Below, piece by piece: positions 35,478 through 43,670 of a stretch of DNA of 64,000 bases. Under the pieces are notes generated by a model that ran no database searches, was not told where the DNA came from, and saw only the letters and a list, made by a program, of their open reading frames with translations. Origin of the DNA: an uncultured Clostridia bacterium (GTDB taxonomy: Bacteria > Bacillota > Clostridia > TANB77 > CAG-508); contig CAKPDR010000009.1 of assembly GCA_934149075.1 (NCBI GenBank), forward strand, positions 7,801 to 71,800, read 5' to 3'. The translations under genes and the position numbers were made by a program. Position 1 is the stretch's first letter, and every line of letters begins with the position of its first letter.

Positions 35478-37102
35478 TTATTTATAATCTACGATTGGAT
35501 TCTCGAAAGTTAATTTAATTTTGATATTTTTTTCTTTATCAAATTCTATTTTTTCAATTAATTGTTCTAAAATAACTTTATTAGTATTTTCTAATTTTAA
35601 AAAATCGTCTGCTATCTTTTTTATTTCCCTATAATTTGCTTTTATACCTTGTTCATCGTTTTGATTTAAACTTTCTTGTATTATTTTTATCTCCTTTAAA
35701 ATTTTATCCCTTTGCTTTTGTTTCTTTTCGTAAATTATTTTAAAATCCTCCACTTGTATGATTTTACTTATTTTGTCTTGATAAATTTCTTCAATATTTT
35801 TTTCCACCTCTTTAAGCTGTTCCTTCAAATTCTTTAAGTTCTCTTTTAGCAAATTTTCTTTGGATTTTGCCTGTTCTCTTGCATATTCATAACTTTGTTT
35901 TATTTCTTCTTCAGATAAATTTATCTTCTTTAATTCGTTCTTTACCTGTTTCTTTACTACTTCCTCTATCAAGCTCGCTGATATTTGCTTGCAGTCACAA
36001 AGTCCACTATAATTATTTCTTTTTGAGCAAATAAAATATGTACCTCTCCAAACACTTCCATTTTTCCTCTTTTCCTCTCTACATCTTAAAGTTGCCTTAT
36101 TACCACACTCTCCACAATGCACTAATCCTTTTAGCACATGTTCATATTTCCTCTCACGCACTTTTGTATAATTATTTAGTTTTTCCTGTGCCTTATTCCA
36201 GATTTCAGTATCTATAATAGATTCATGCATATTTTCTATTACAATATGTTCTTCTTTTTTTGTACACCTTGACTTTGCAATTTTATGGCTTATTTTTTGA
36301 AATTTTCTGCCTACTACACTTCCGAAGATATACTTCATTTCTTAAAATTTTTCCAATTTGTGCCCTAAGCCACACATATTTTCCGACTTGGATTTACACT
36401 TCTTTTCTTCATGTATGTTGGAATTTTCAAATAAATTGCTGGTGGTAAAATTTCTCTTCTATTTAGTTCATCTGCAATTTTTATTGTTGACATCCCTTTG
36501 TTAACATACATATCAAATATCTCTTTTACAATTTGTGAACTGTATTTATCTGGCACCAAATGATTTTTAATTTCCGTATCTTTTTTATATCCATAAGGTG
36601 GAATCCCTGCTTGATATTCACCTTTTTCTATTTTCCTTTGTTTAACACTTTTTATTTTGTTAGAAATATCCTGTGCATAGTAATCATTAAAACTTAGCTT
36701 AAAGGTTAAAAACTGTAATCCATCTGATTTTAATGTATCTACATTATCTCCAATTGCAATATACCTAATATTATTAGTTGGTAAATACCTTTCTAAATAA
36801 TATCCTGTATCTATATGGTCCCTTCCAAATCTTGATAAATCTTTTGTTATTATACAGTCTATTTTTCCATCTTCTATATCTTTTAACATTTTTTGAAAAC
36901 CTGGTCTATTAAAATTTGTTCCAGTAAAACCGTCATCAACATATTCTCCTGTATCTACTAGCTCTTCGTGACCCAAAATGTAATTATCAATAATATCTCT
37001 TTGATTTTCAACGCTTTCACTCTCTCTATCATCTCCGTCATCACGAGAAAGTCTTATATACTTTGCTGTTCTAATTCTTCTATATTCATTTACTTTACTC
37101 AT
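35478..37102 (-). pseudogene. Large serine recombinase of element 2, multiple frameshifts
   Basis: The 5' frame (36365-37102) has the resolvase domain with nucleophile Ser19 (YIRLSRDDGD), TKDLSRFGRDH and the start of the recombinase domain. The 3' frame (35478-36338) has the rest, with zinc ribbon HCGECGNKATLRC..YFICSKRN, a coiled coil and a conserved tail. Between them, near 36340-36370, the expected WLRAQIGKILRNEVY is found in a third frame, so at least two indels are present. The gene looks dead unless the sequence is wrong. It is related in layout to recombinase 1 but is a different sequence. Confidence 0.93.
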
Positions 37103-37195
37103 AATTCACTCTCCTTTCTTGAGAGTAACTATTTTATTTATAGTATAATTTCATCTTAATGTATTGCTACAAATATGTCAGCTCTAAATATACAT

Positions 37196-37315
37196 TTATC
37201 TTTCTTCTAAACTTATATAATTTATATATTCATTTTTCAATAAGTTCAAAATTATTTGTTTTAAACTTTCCTTGCCATATTCAATACTAACATTCAAAAT
37301 TTCTTTATTTTTCAT
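37196..37315 (-). CDS. 39-aa protein upstream of recombinase 2
   Basis: Starts MKNKEILNVSIEYGKESLKQ and ends NEYINYISLEER. GAGGTGAG lies 4 nt before the ATG. It ends 93 nt before the recombinase start, in the same direction. The pattern LNVSIEYGKESLKQIILNLL matches the second half of the 48-aa ORF of element 1, so the two may be one family of element-borne regulators or directionality factors. Confidence 0.5.
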   Translation of the reverse strand: MKNKEILNVSIEYGKESLKQIILNLLKNEYINYISLEER

Positions 37316-37494
37316 AACTCACCTCTATCAATTGTTTTTCTTTATATAATCTTATGAATTTAAAAAAAATTTATTACTTTTGTATTTTTGCGTCAAGAAA
37401 AGTAACTTTGTCACCTTTTCTTCGCCCGTTTTGAGTTTTCGACTATATGGAGAAACTCTCAAATGGCCTAGTGATTGTAGCTTTTTATTTAATA

Positions 37495-38877
37495 TAAATC
37501 GAGTAGGAGAAATACCATTAGTTGATATTTCGTCCTCTCACACCACCACAGCATGCCGTTCGGCACTGGGCGGTTCAATAGAATTAATACTTTAACAGTA
37601 TACACTAGAAAGACTTATATAACCTTGTCTTTCTAGTATTTTATTATTTAACACTTTATTGATTATTTGATTATCAGAAAGTCTCCAATATCCTTTCCTT
37701 GTATTTGCACAAGTCCATGCCGTTTCATCTTTTATTCCTAGCCTTTTAAGGTTTTCATATCTTGCTTTTATTTTCTTCCATTGCTTCCAATAGCACATTC
37801 TTATTCTTCTACGTATCCATTTATCTAGATTTTGTGCTATTTTTCCCATATTGGCTATTTTAAAATAATTTACCCACCCTACAATAACTTGTTTTAATTT
37901 ATTATATCTACTTTCCATACTCATTGCGTTACTTCTTGATGTTATAATTCTTATTTTATCTTTAAATTTAGCTATTGATTTTGGGTGTACCCTTATTTCA
38001 ATTTTATCTTTTTTTGGTAAAATGAAAAACCTAGATATTTTATTCGCCATGGCCTATCTACTTTGCTTTTATCTTTATTGACTTTCAATCTTAATTTTGT
38101 TTCGATAAATTTTGTAATATTTTCCATTACTCTTTCTGCTGATTTCTTTGACTTTGTAAATATCACACAGTCGTCCGCATAGCGTACGAACTGTAAGCCA
38201 CGTTTTTCTAGTTTTTTGTCTAACTCATTGAGCATTATGTTACTCAATATTGGTGAGATGTTTCCGTCCTTGTGGTGTTCCTTTTTCTGTCTTTTCAAGT
38301 AATTCATTAGTTACTGTTTTAGTATCGATTTCTTTAAATGGAGACACATCAAGAATACTAGGAACTTTTGCAATACTTTCTGTTTCCAACTTATTATCTT
38401 GCAAATAGTCTTCTATATGAAGTTGTCTACCATTATTATATTCCTGATTACCTTTCATAAAAAAAAATCCTCCTATCGTTCAGTCCTTCGCAAATTGTAT
38501 ATATCCAATTTGTTATTATGACCTCTGCTGACTTCTGATACTTCATTCTAATATCACTATTAGCATTTTCATATCTATTACAAGATATTTCCAAAATATC
38601 AGACCTCCCCAGATAAGAACAACAACCTTCCTCTCATATATCTGCCACATTTACTGTATGAGCTTTGGATAGTTATTCGGGCTTTGCTTTGTTCAGCAAG
38701 CTCGCCCAACTCAATTCAGCCTTGTATGTGATTTCTGTTCGTCAGACCGAGATTTTGCTATTGACTTCTTTCAGATTCCACCTCACAATGGACACCCTTG
38801 TCATTCGCTAACAGTTCGCAACTATCAGGCACTGTATGGAACTTTCACCCACAAGTTGTTGCCCATGCTGGGCATAC
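37495..38877 (-). mobile_element. Decayed group II intron (class C-like)
   Basis: The 5' end is probably GTATGCCCAGCATGGGC at 38877, followed by about 420 nt of structured, GC-richer leader, then a broken reverse-transcriptase ORF. The 3' region (about 37495-37585) has GAACCGCC, GGTGGTGTGAGAGGACG and CTCCTACTCGAT, the domain V/VI-type end of clostridial introns. It follows directly after a terminator hairpin (38884-38910), which is the known target preference of class C introns. About 1.4 kb remains of the usual 1.9 kb. Exact ends are estimates. Confidence 0.8.
37592..38458 (-). pseudogene. ltrA: Group II intron reverse transcriptase/maturase remnant
   Basis: Three frames of one ancestral protein. 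38240-38458 starts MKGNQEYNNGRQLHIEDYL and jumps to EKTEKGTPQG, so most of the fingers region is deleted. 37993-38307 carries GNISPILSNIMLNELDKKL and the catalytic FVRYADD. 37592-38050 is the maturase thumb and C-terminal domain (VIVGWVNYFKIANM, WIRRRIRMCYWKQWKK, TRKGYWRLSDNQ). It is inactive as written. Confidence 0.88.
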
Positions 38878-38883
38878 TGGAAA

Positions 38884-38910
38884 TAGAGTTCTCTAAATTA
38901 GAGAACTCTA
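38884..38910 (-). terminator. Terminator of the 38946-39650 gene and intron target
   Basis: Perfect stem TAGAGTTCTC / GAGAACTCTA, followed by a short T run, then the intron 5' end. Confidence 0.8.
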
Positions 38911-38945
38911 TTCGTTCAGTTAAATTATGAGTAACCAGTGGCTAC

Positions 38946-39650
38946 TTAAACTACATACCATCCTACGCAATTGCAGTATGCGTCTTCATAAAGGCATGCA
39001 AAAAATGTAATTGTTGCAAGTGGACTTTTACAACCCAAATCTTTGCAGCAACCACTAGCAATCCAAAAATGCTCATTGTTGTCATCATCAGCCAAAATTT
39101 TACATGTATTTGCTAAATCGCATTTTCCAGCAATTTTTCTAGAACCAGTTTGCTCAAAGCCTTCTGTTATTTTATCTTTTGAATCACAGTAGTGTCCTAA
39201 TTCTTTAGAATCTTTACATACTGCATAAAAGGCTTTTTCCTCAGACCATCCTTCTTTCTTCAAACGATAAATAATTGTTGCTAAGAACAGTATATATTGG
39301 CTCTTAGTTCCCAACCGCAAACAATTTTTAGCTGCAAGACTATGTTGTCCGTAATAATAAATTCCAGTTGCTGGTTTGCAACCTGGTATAAACTGAATGA
39401 ATCCAAATTTACTAATAGATGGATCACAAACTGGAACTCTGAAAGACTTTACTCCAGTTTTAATTACATCTTTTAGGCTTCTTAAAAATCTCATTTCTTC
39501 ATTATTATTAGGCTCATGTTTCAGTAATTCAGAATAGATCTCGCTGGAAGAACTTTCAACAAGAATAGTTTCAAATTCTACTACTTTTTCGTTTCCTGGA
39601 TATCCATGAATTACTGCCTGAATATCGTTACTAGCCGTTGCCTTGCTCAT
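38946..39650 (-). CDS. Hypothetical protein carried by element 2 (234 aa)
   Basis: Not recognised. Soluble, no signal peptide. Conserved-looking parts are LRSLKDVIKTGVKSFRVPVC, FGFIQFIPGCKPATGIYYYG and a cysteine-rich C-terminus (GKCDLANTCKI, SGCCKDLGCKSP, YEDAYCNCVGWYVV) with at least nine cysteines in the last 80 residues. It has its own promoter TTGCAC-17-TATAAT (about 39739-39711), AGGAGG and a terminator. Codon use is far less A/T-biased than in the host genes, so it is probably acquired cargo. A metal-binding or disulfide-rich protein is possible. Confidence 0.75.
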   Translation of the reverse strand: MSKATASNDIQAVIHGYPGNEKVVEFETILVESSSSEIYSELLKHEPNNNEEMRFLRSLKDVIKTGVKSFRVPVCDPSISKFGFIQFIPGCKPATGIYYYGQHSLAAKNCLRLGTKSQYILFLATIIYRLKKEGWSEEKAFYAVCKDSKELGHYCDSKDKITEGFEQTGSRKIAGKCDLANTCKILADDDNNEHFWIASGCCKDLGCKSPLATITFFACLYEDAYCNCVGWYVV

Positions 39651-39714
39651 AATGCTACCTCCTTTTACTGAACATATAAAATGTATTTTTACAACCGCTT
39701 ATTATTATAACATT

Positions 39715-40221
39715 TTATGTTAAATTGTGCAAGTGGAAAATTATATATTTCATGTCTTTATCCTGTATATATTTAACTCTGGACATTAAATATTTAGATG
39801 TATGATTTCCTACAATATGTCCTTCATTTATCATTCTTTCTACTAAGTCTGATGTTGTGTTTAAATAATGTGATGTTATGAAAAATGTTGCTTTTACATT
39901 ATTTTCTTTTAATGTATTTAATATTTTTTCTGTATATCCAGCTTCATATCCTTCGTCAAATGTAAGATATATTATTTTTTCAGTATCTTTTCCTAAACAG
40001 ATTCCATTATTTTCTTCTAATATTTTTCTGTTATTTTCTCCTACATCTGGTTGCATGTTATTGTTTGCCCTTTTTATTCCCCATCCAATTGTTTTCCCTT
40101 CTTTCAAATTTGCATTAGTTAAAATAGTCTCATGGAAATTTAACTGTATCACACATACAGAAAATATAATTAGGACTGCTCCTATTACGAGCATAGTTTG
40201 TGTTTTTTCTTTCTTATTCAT
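39715..40221 (-). CDS. pdaA: 5' part of interrupted PdaA-like polysaccharide deacetylase gene
   Basis: N-terminal membrane/signal helix (MLVIGAVLIIFSVCVIQL), then the NodB-fold start IIYLTFDEGYEAGYTEKIL with the catalytic Asp-Asp-type motif in PdaA form (TFDEGYE), VKATFFITSHYL and EGHIVGNHT. Host sequence ends at about residue 140 (39800); the remaining 28 residues (SKYLMSRVKY...) come from the element. The second metal histidine of the NHTVNH motif is on the other side of the element, so the truncated protein should be inactive. GGAGGAAG precedes the ATG. A weak sigma-E-like -10 (CATAGAAT, 40254-40247) lies upstream. Confidence 0.88.
   Translation of the reverse strand: MNKKEKTQTMLVIGAVLIIFSVCVIQLNFHETILTNANLKEGKTIGWGIKRANNNMQPDVGENNRKILEENNGICLGKDTEKIIYLTFDEGYEAGYTEKILNTLKENNVKATFFITSHYLNTTSDLVERMINEGHIVGNHTSKYLMSRVKYIQDKDMKYIIFHLHNLT
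39800..39812. other. Attachment site of element 2, pdaA 5' side
   Basis: GTATGATTTCCTA on the plus strand, identical to 35416-35428. Confidence 0.87.
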
Positions 40222-40390
40222 TACTTCACTTCCTCCATTATATTTAATTCTATGAAACAGTCAAAAATATATAACTTAAAGTCACTACACTATTTTTACA
40301 TTTTTTGTAATTTGTATTTATTTTATTCAAATCAGTTTAGAACATTGTATCTCTTTGTTATCAGCCATTCAGGTCTATTCAATTAGCCTA

Positions 40391-40419
40391 TTGACATTTT
40401 TATTTTTTTGTTTTATATT
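40391..40419 (+). promoter_or_regulatory. Promoter of agrA-agrC
   Basis: TTGACA (40391-40396), 17 nt and TATATT (40414-40419), 55 nt before the agrA start. It lies in the 250-bp gap between pdaA and agrA. Confidence 0.6.
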
Positions 40420-40473
40420 TAAATATATTTTTACATAATTTGTCAAAATTTTAAAATAAAGGAGGGGATTTTC

Positions 40474-41193
40474 ATGCTAAATTTTATAATTTGTGATGAT
40501 AATATTCATATGATTAATAAATTATCTTTATTATTTGAAAAAGCTTTTGTTCAAAATGATTTTAATGCTAAAATTGTATTAAAAACTCAAAACTACAAAG
40601 ATGTTCTTTCTTTTATATCTTCAAACATTGTCAATGTAGTAATACTTGATATTGAATTTAAGAATTCTAGTTTGAATGGTCTTGATATTGCGAATGAAAT
40701 TAGAAAAATAAATAAAGACTGCTATATTATTTTTATCACAAGTCATTTTGAATATTTGATGAAAGCTTATGATTATAAAACATTTGCTTATTTGTTTAAA
40801 AATTCTCTAAGTGTAGAGTCTCTTTCAGAAACCTTGACTAGACTATTTGATGATATTAATGGTAACACAAAAAAGTTTTTAAAAATAGACAACAAGGGAA
40901 CTTTTATTGATTTAAATGATATTCAATTTATTGAAAAATGTGGTATGAAACTTATTTATCATACTCTTCATGGACGTTTTGACACATATAACTCTTTTTC
41001 TAAAATAGAGAATACTCTACCCAAAAGTTTTGCACATTGCCATAAATCTTTTATTGCTAATATTAACAATATTGTGAGTGTCTCTCTTTCTGATAATTCT
41101 ATTGTTTTTAAAAATGGAGAGCTTTGTTATATTGGTCCAAAATATAAAAATTCTTTTATGGAGGTAATTGATTATGATGCAATTTGTAAATAA
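40474..41193 (+). CDS. agrA: LytTR response regulator (AgrA-like)
   Basis: 239 residues. Receiver domain (1-about 125) with acidic pocket FIICDDN, phospho-acceptor Asp in VVILDIEF and FITSH; LytTR DNA-binding domain (about 140-235) with FIEKCGMKLIYHT and FAHCHKSFIANINNI. It should bind direct repeats upstream of target promoters when phosphorylated by the adjacent AgrC-like kinase. AGGAGG precedes the ATG. The kinase start overlaps its end. Confidence 0.92.
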   Translation: MLNFIICDDNIHMINKLSLLFEKAFVQNDFNAKIVLKTQNYKDVLSFISSNIVNVVILDIEFKNSSLNGLDIANEIRKINKDCYIIFITSHFEYLMKAYDYKTFAYLFKNSLSVESLSETLTRLFDDINGNTKKFLKIDNKGTFIDLNDIQFIEKCGMKLIYHTLHGRFDTYNSFSKIENTLPKSFAHCHKSFIANINNIVSVSLSDNSIVFKNGELCYIGPKYKNSFMEVIDYDAICK

Positions 41194-42529
41194 TATTTGG
41201 AATGCTTTAAGCAGTGAAAACGAAGAACTTTTGAATTTATTAATGATTCCTGGTGGGATTATTGAATCATATCTTTTTATGAATTTATTTTTAAATTTGT
41301 TTAATGTAAAAAGTTCAAAAAAAGAAAAGATTCAATATGTTCTACTACTGTTTATAATAAGTACATTCACATTGAATATTATTCCTTCGCCTTATAACGT
41401 ATTAATAAACTACATTGTCTCAATATGTTTAATATATTTTATATTTAAACTTGGTTTTTTAAAGAGCTTTATTTCTTCAATTATCCCAAGCTTTATATTA
41501 GGAATATTAAACACTCTATTGCAAAACCATTATTTAACCTTATTTAATATTGATCCTACCAAATTTATAAGTACACCTATTTGTAGAATACCATATTTAG
41601 TAATTTTATATTCATGCATGTGTCTTATAAATGTGCTTGTAAAAAGATTCAGACAAATAAACTTAGATTTAATCGACAGCCTGGATACCAGAACTCTAAT
41701 TATACTTATTATAAATTTATGTATTGGTTTTTTAACATTATGTATTCAACTTATAGTTACTACTTTTTATATTGATATTGTCCCTATCATTATTACTGTT
41801 TTAAATTTTATATTGTTAGCATCCTTCCTGCTATTAAGTATTTATAGTTTCTCACGTATGATTAAATTATCAAATACAAAACGAGATCTGCAAATAGCTG
41901 AAGAATATAATAAATCCTTGGAAATTTTATATGATAAAGTCAAAGGATTTAAGCATGATTTTAATAATATCGTTTCTACATTAGATGGATATATAGAAAA
42001 TAATGATATGAATGGTCTAAAAGAATATTTTGAAGATGTAAAAAAAGATTGTAAAATTACCAATAATCTTTCATTAATAAATCCCAGAATTATTAATGAC
42101 CCTGGAATATATAGTCTATTAAATAATAAATATTTTAAAGCTACAAGTTTAGGAATCTCATTTGACATTGAGTTCTTTTTAAATCTATCTAATTTAAAAA
42201 TAAATAAGTACCATTTTTCAAGAATTCTTGGAATATTAATTGATAACGCTATTGAAGAAGCCGAAAAATGCACTCAAAAAGTAGTAAGAATATCTTTTAT
42301 AAACGAGGAAAGGAACAATAGGGCTGTAATTTGTGTAAAAAATACATATTTAAATAAAGATGTAGACTTAGAAAAAATATTTGAAAAAGGATTATCCAGC
42401 AAGGAAAATCATTCAGGTATTGGATTATGGGAAGTTAGAAAATATGTTAAAAAAGGTAAAAATCTAGATTTGTATACAAGTAAAGATAATAAATATTTTA
42501 AACAAGAATTATTTATATACAATTTATAG
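41174..42529 (+). CDS. agrC: AgrC-like sensor histidine kinase
   Basis: 451 residues. Six to seven N-terminal membrane helices (about 1-210) form the peptide-sensor part; then a dimerisation helix with phospho-acceptor His in GFKHDFNNIVSTLDGY, a GHKL ATPase domain with N-box LGILIDNAIEEAEK and G-box GIGLWEVRKYV. This is the HPK10 arrangement of peptide-sensing kinases. A TTG at 41168 is in frame, but GGAGG fits the ATG at 41174. It overlaps agrA by 20 nt and converges on agrBD. Confidence 0.92.
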   Translation: MMQFVNNIWNALSSENEELLNLLMIPGGIIESYLFMNLFLNLFNVKSSKKEKIQYVLLLFIISTFTLNIIPSPYNVLINYIVSICLIYFIFKLGFLKSFISSIIPSFILGILNTLLQNHYLTLFNIDPTKFISTPICRIPYLVILYSCMCLINVLVKRFRQINLDLIDSLDTRTLIILIINLCIGFLTLCIQLIVTTFYIDIVPIIITVLNFILLASFLLLSIYSFSRMIKLSNTKRDLQIAEEYNKSLEILYDKVKGFKHDFNNIVSTLDGYIENNDMNGLKEYFEDVKKDCKITNNLSLINPRIINDPGIYSLLNNKYFKATSLGISFDIEFFLNLSNLKINKYHFSRILGILIDNAIEEAEKCTQKVVRISFINEERNNRAVICVKNTYLNKDVDLEKIFEKGLSSKENHSGIGLWEVRKYVKKGKNLDLYTSKDNKYFKQELFIYNL

Positions 42530-42557
42530 GGGTAATGTTTTAATTACCTCTTTTTTT
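42528..42557 (+). terminator. Terminator of agrA-agrC
   Basis: AGGGGTAAT / AATTACCTC stem with seven T's. Confidence 0.85.
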
Positions 42558-42565
42558 GATGTGCC

Positions 42566-42594
42566 CAAAAAAAGAAAACTTCTTATGAAGTTCC
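42566..42594 (-). terminator. Terminator of agrB-agrD
   Basis: Minus strand GGGAACTTC ATAA GAAGTTTTC followed by TTTTTTT. Confidence 0.85.
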
Positions 42595-42645
42595 CTTCTC
42601 TTGAATTGATTTTTAATGTTTAAGAACATTATCTTTTATAGGAAA

Positions 42646-42765
42646 TTAATCCTTTTTTATTAGAGATGCTGGCATTTTTGGTTGATGTCCCCACCAAAAA
42701 ATATAACATGCAGTATTTGTTGATTTGGCATATTTTTCAGCCATTTTAGCTAATAATTTCATCAT
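42646..42765 (-). CDS. agrD: AgrD-like cyclic autoinducer peptide precursor
   Basis: 39 residues: amphipathic leader MMKLLAKMAEKYAKSTNTA, core with Cys20 (CYIFWW) and a tail GHQPKMPASLIKKD. A cysteine followed by aromatics and a Pro-rich acidic/basic tail is the clostridial AgrD plan. A five-residue thiolactone ring Cys20-Trp24 is predicted; ring size is inferred from the family. GGGGG lies 10 nt before the ATG at 42765; the next codon is also ATG. It is 73 nt after agrB. Confidence 0.9.
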   Translation of the reverse strand: MMKLLAKMAEKYAKSTNTACYIFWWGHQPKMPASLIKKD

Positions 42766-42838
42766 AATTAATTCCCCCTTCTTTTGTAAAAATTTATATA
42801 ACATAAGAGCAGTTGCAATGACTCTTATATTAATCAAT

Positions 42839-43450
42839 TTAAATATTTGCATATAGTTCATGTCCATATTTATTATCTGTAATTTTATATGCAAATCTTG
42901 TTATTGTTAAAGTCTGTATAAAATCTCCAAATATTATTATTCCTACAATCGTAGTATTACTTATGAAGATAGCAATTATAAATTCAATAGTCAAAGTTAT
43001 ATATGAAAAAATTTGCTTTTGTTTTCTTTCTTTCTCCATTAGTATTGGAACATTTTCTGTATCTGCTGGTGCATATAATTTTATCATTATCATACAAAAT
43101 GTCCAAACTGTAAATGCAGTAATATATTTTGTTATACCAGTTAGGATTATATATTTTCCAAGTAATGCTGAACCACTATATAAAATCAAAGTATAAATTA
43201 TACAACCAATGTGTGTTTTCATATGAACTCCACCTGAAAAACCTCTATATGGTGCAATAATTAACATCGAAACTAAAGTTAATTTGAATATTCCTAGGAA
43301 ATATGCAATTATTAAAATAATTACTCCTTTAGGTAATTCACCTATTATATTTTGTAGTCCATACATTATTATCTCTGCTCGTTCGTCATCAATCTCTGGC
43401 ATTTCTTTTCTGATTCTATTTGTTAGATATGTGCAGATTTTATCAATCAC
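42839..43450 (-). CDS. agrB: AgrB peptide-processing membrane protease
   Basis: 203 residues with five to six membrane helices. The catalytic pair matches staphylococcal AgrB almost by number: His76 and Cys83 in GGVHMKTHIGC. AgrB cleaves the AgrD C-terminal tail and forms the thiolactone. The start is GTG at 43450 with AGAGAGGTG upstream. A palindrome (43472-43487) lies in its promoter region, a possible AgrA control site. Confidence 0.94.
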   Translation of the reverse strand: MIDKICTYLTNRIRKEMPEIDDERAEIIMYGLQNIIGELPKGVIILIIAYFLGIFKLTLVSMLIIAPYRGFSGGVHMKTHIGCIIYTLILYSGSALLGKYIILTGITKYITAFTVWTFCMIMIKLYAPADTENVPILMEKERKQKQIFSYITLTIEFIIAIFISNTTIVGIIIFGDFIQTLTITRFAYKITDNKYGHELYANI

Positions 43451-43471
43451 TTTTCACACCTCTCTTTTATC

Positions 43472-43487
43472 TTAAGTACATACTTAA
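43472..43487. promoter_or_regulatory. Palindrome upstream of agrB
   Basis: TTAAGTACATACTTAA, 7-bp arms, 22 nt before the agrB GTG. GTTAAG-like halves recall AgrA sites, though those are usually direct repeats. Confidence 0.4.
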
Positions 43488-43617
43488 TTTATCATCTTTT
43501 TACGCATTTTGTTCATTTATGTCATAAAACCTTTTCTGTATTTAATAAAAAGCGGTTTCCTTCATTTCATATATATTTTAGGCATTTTCATAAATTTTCC
43601 ATTTTTTAATTAGACAT

Positions 43618-43663
43618 CAAAAAAGAACGATTCTTAGATTTCACATTCATCCAAAATCGTTCT
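43618..43663 (-). terminator. Terminator of the pseudouridine synthase gene at 43671
   Basis: AGAACGATT / AATCGTTCT stem, T's on the minus strand. Confidence 0.75.
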
Positions 43664-43670
43664 AAAATAT

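Larger units (their letters stand above)
35416..39812. mobile_element. Serine-recombinase element 2 (4.4 kb) inside the PdaA-like gene
   Basis: About 4384 bp bounded by a 13-bp direct repeat (35416-35428 and 39800-39812; minus-strand TAGGAAATCATAC). It contains a decayed serine recombinase, a 39-aa ORF upstream of it, a decayed group II intron and a 234-aa hypothetical gene. All genes are on the minus strand, like the host gene. Removal between repeats restores pdaA in frame. The site lies in the codons for GNHT of the metal motif. Confidence 0.93.

Noticed and set aside
37592..38458. Diversity-generating retroelement or retron reverse transcriptase
   Set aside because: The YADD domain is followed by a maturase thumb and the flanks have group II intron ends; no variable repeat or msd structure is seen.
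40247..40254. Sigma-E or sigma-G promoter of pdaA
   Set aside because: Only a 7/8 match to the sigma-E -10 (CATAGAAT) and no convincing -35 at the right distance; too weak for its own entry.
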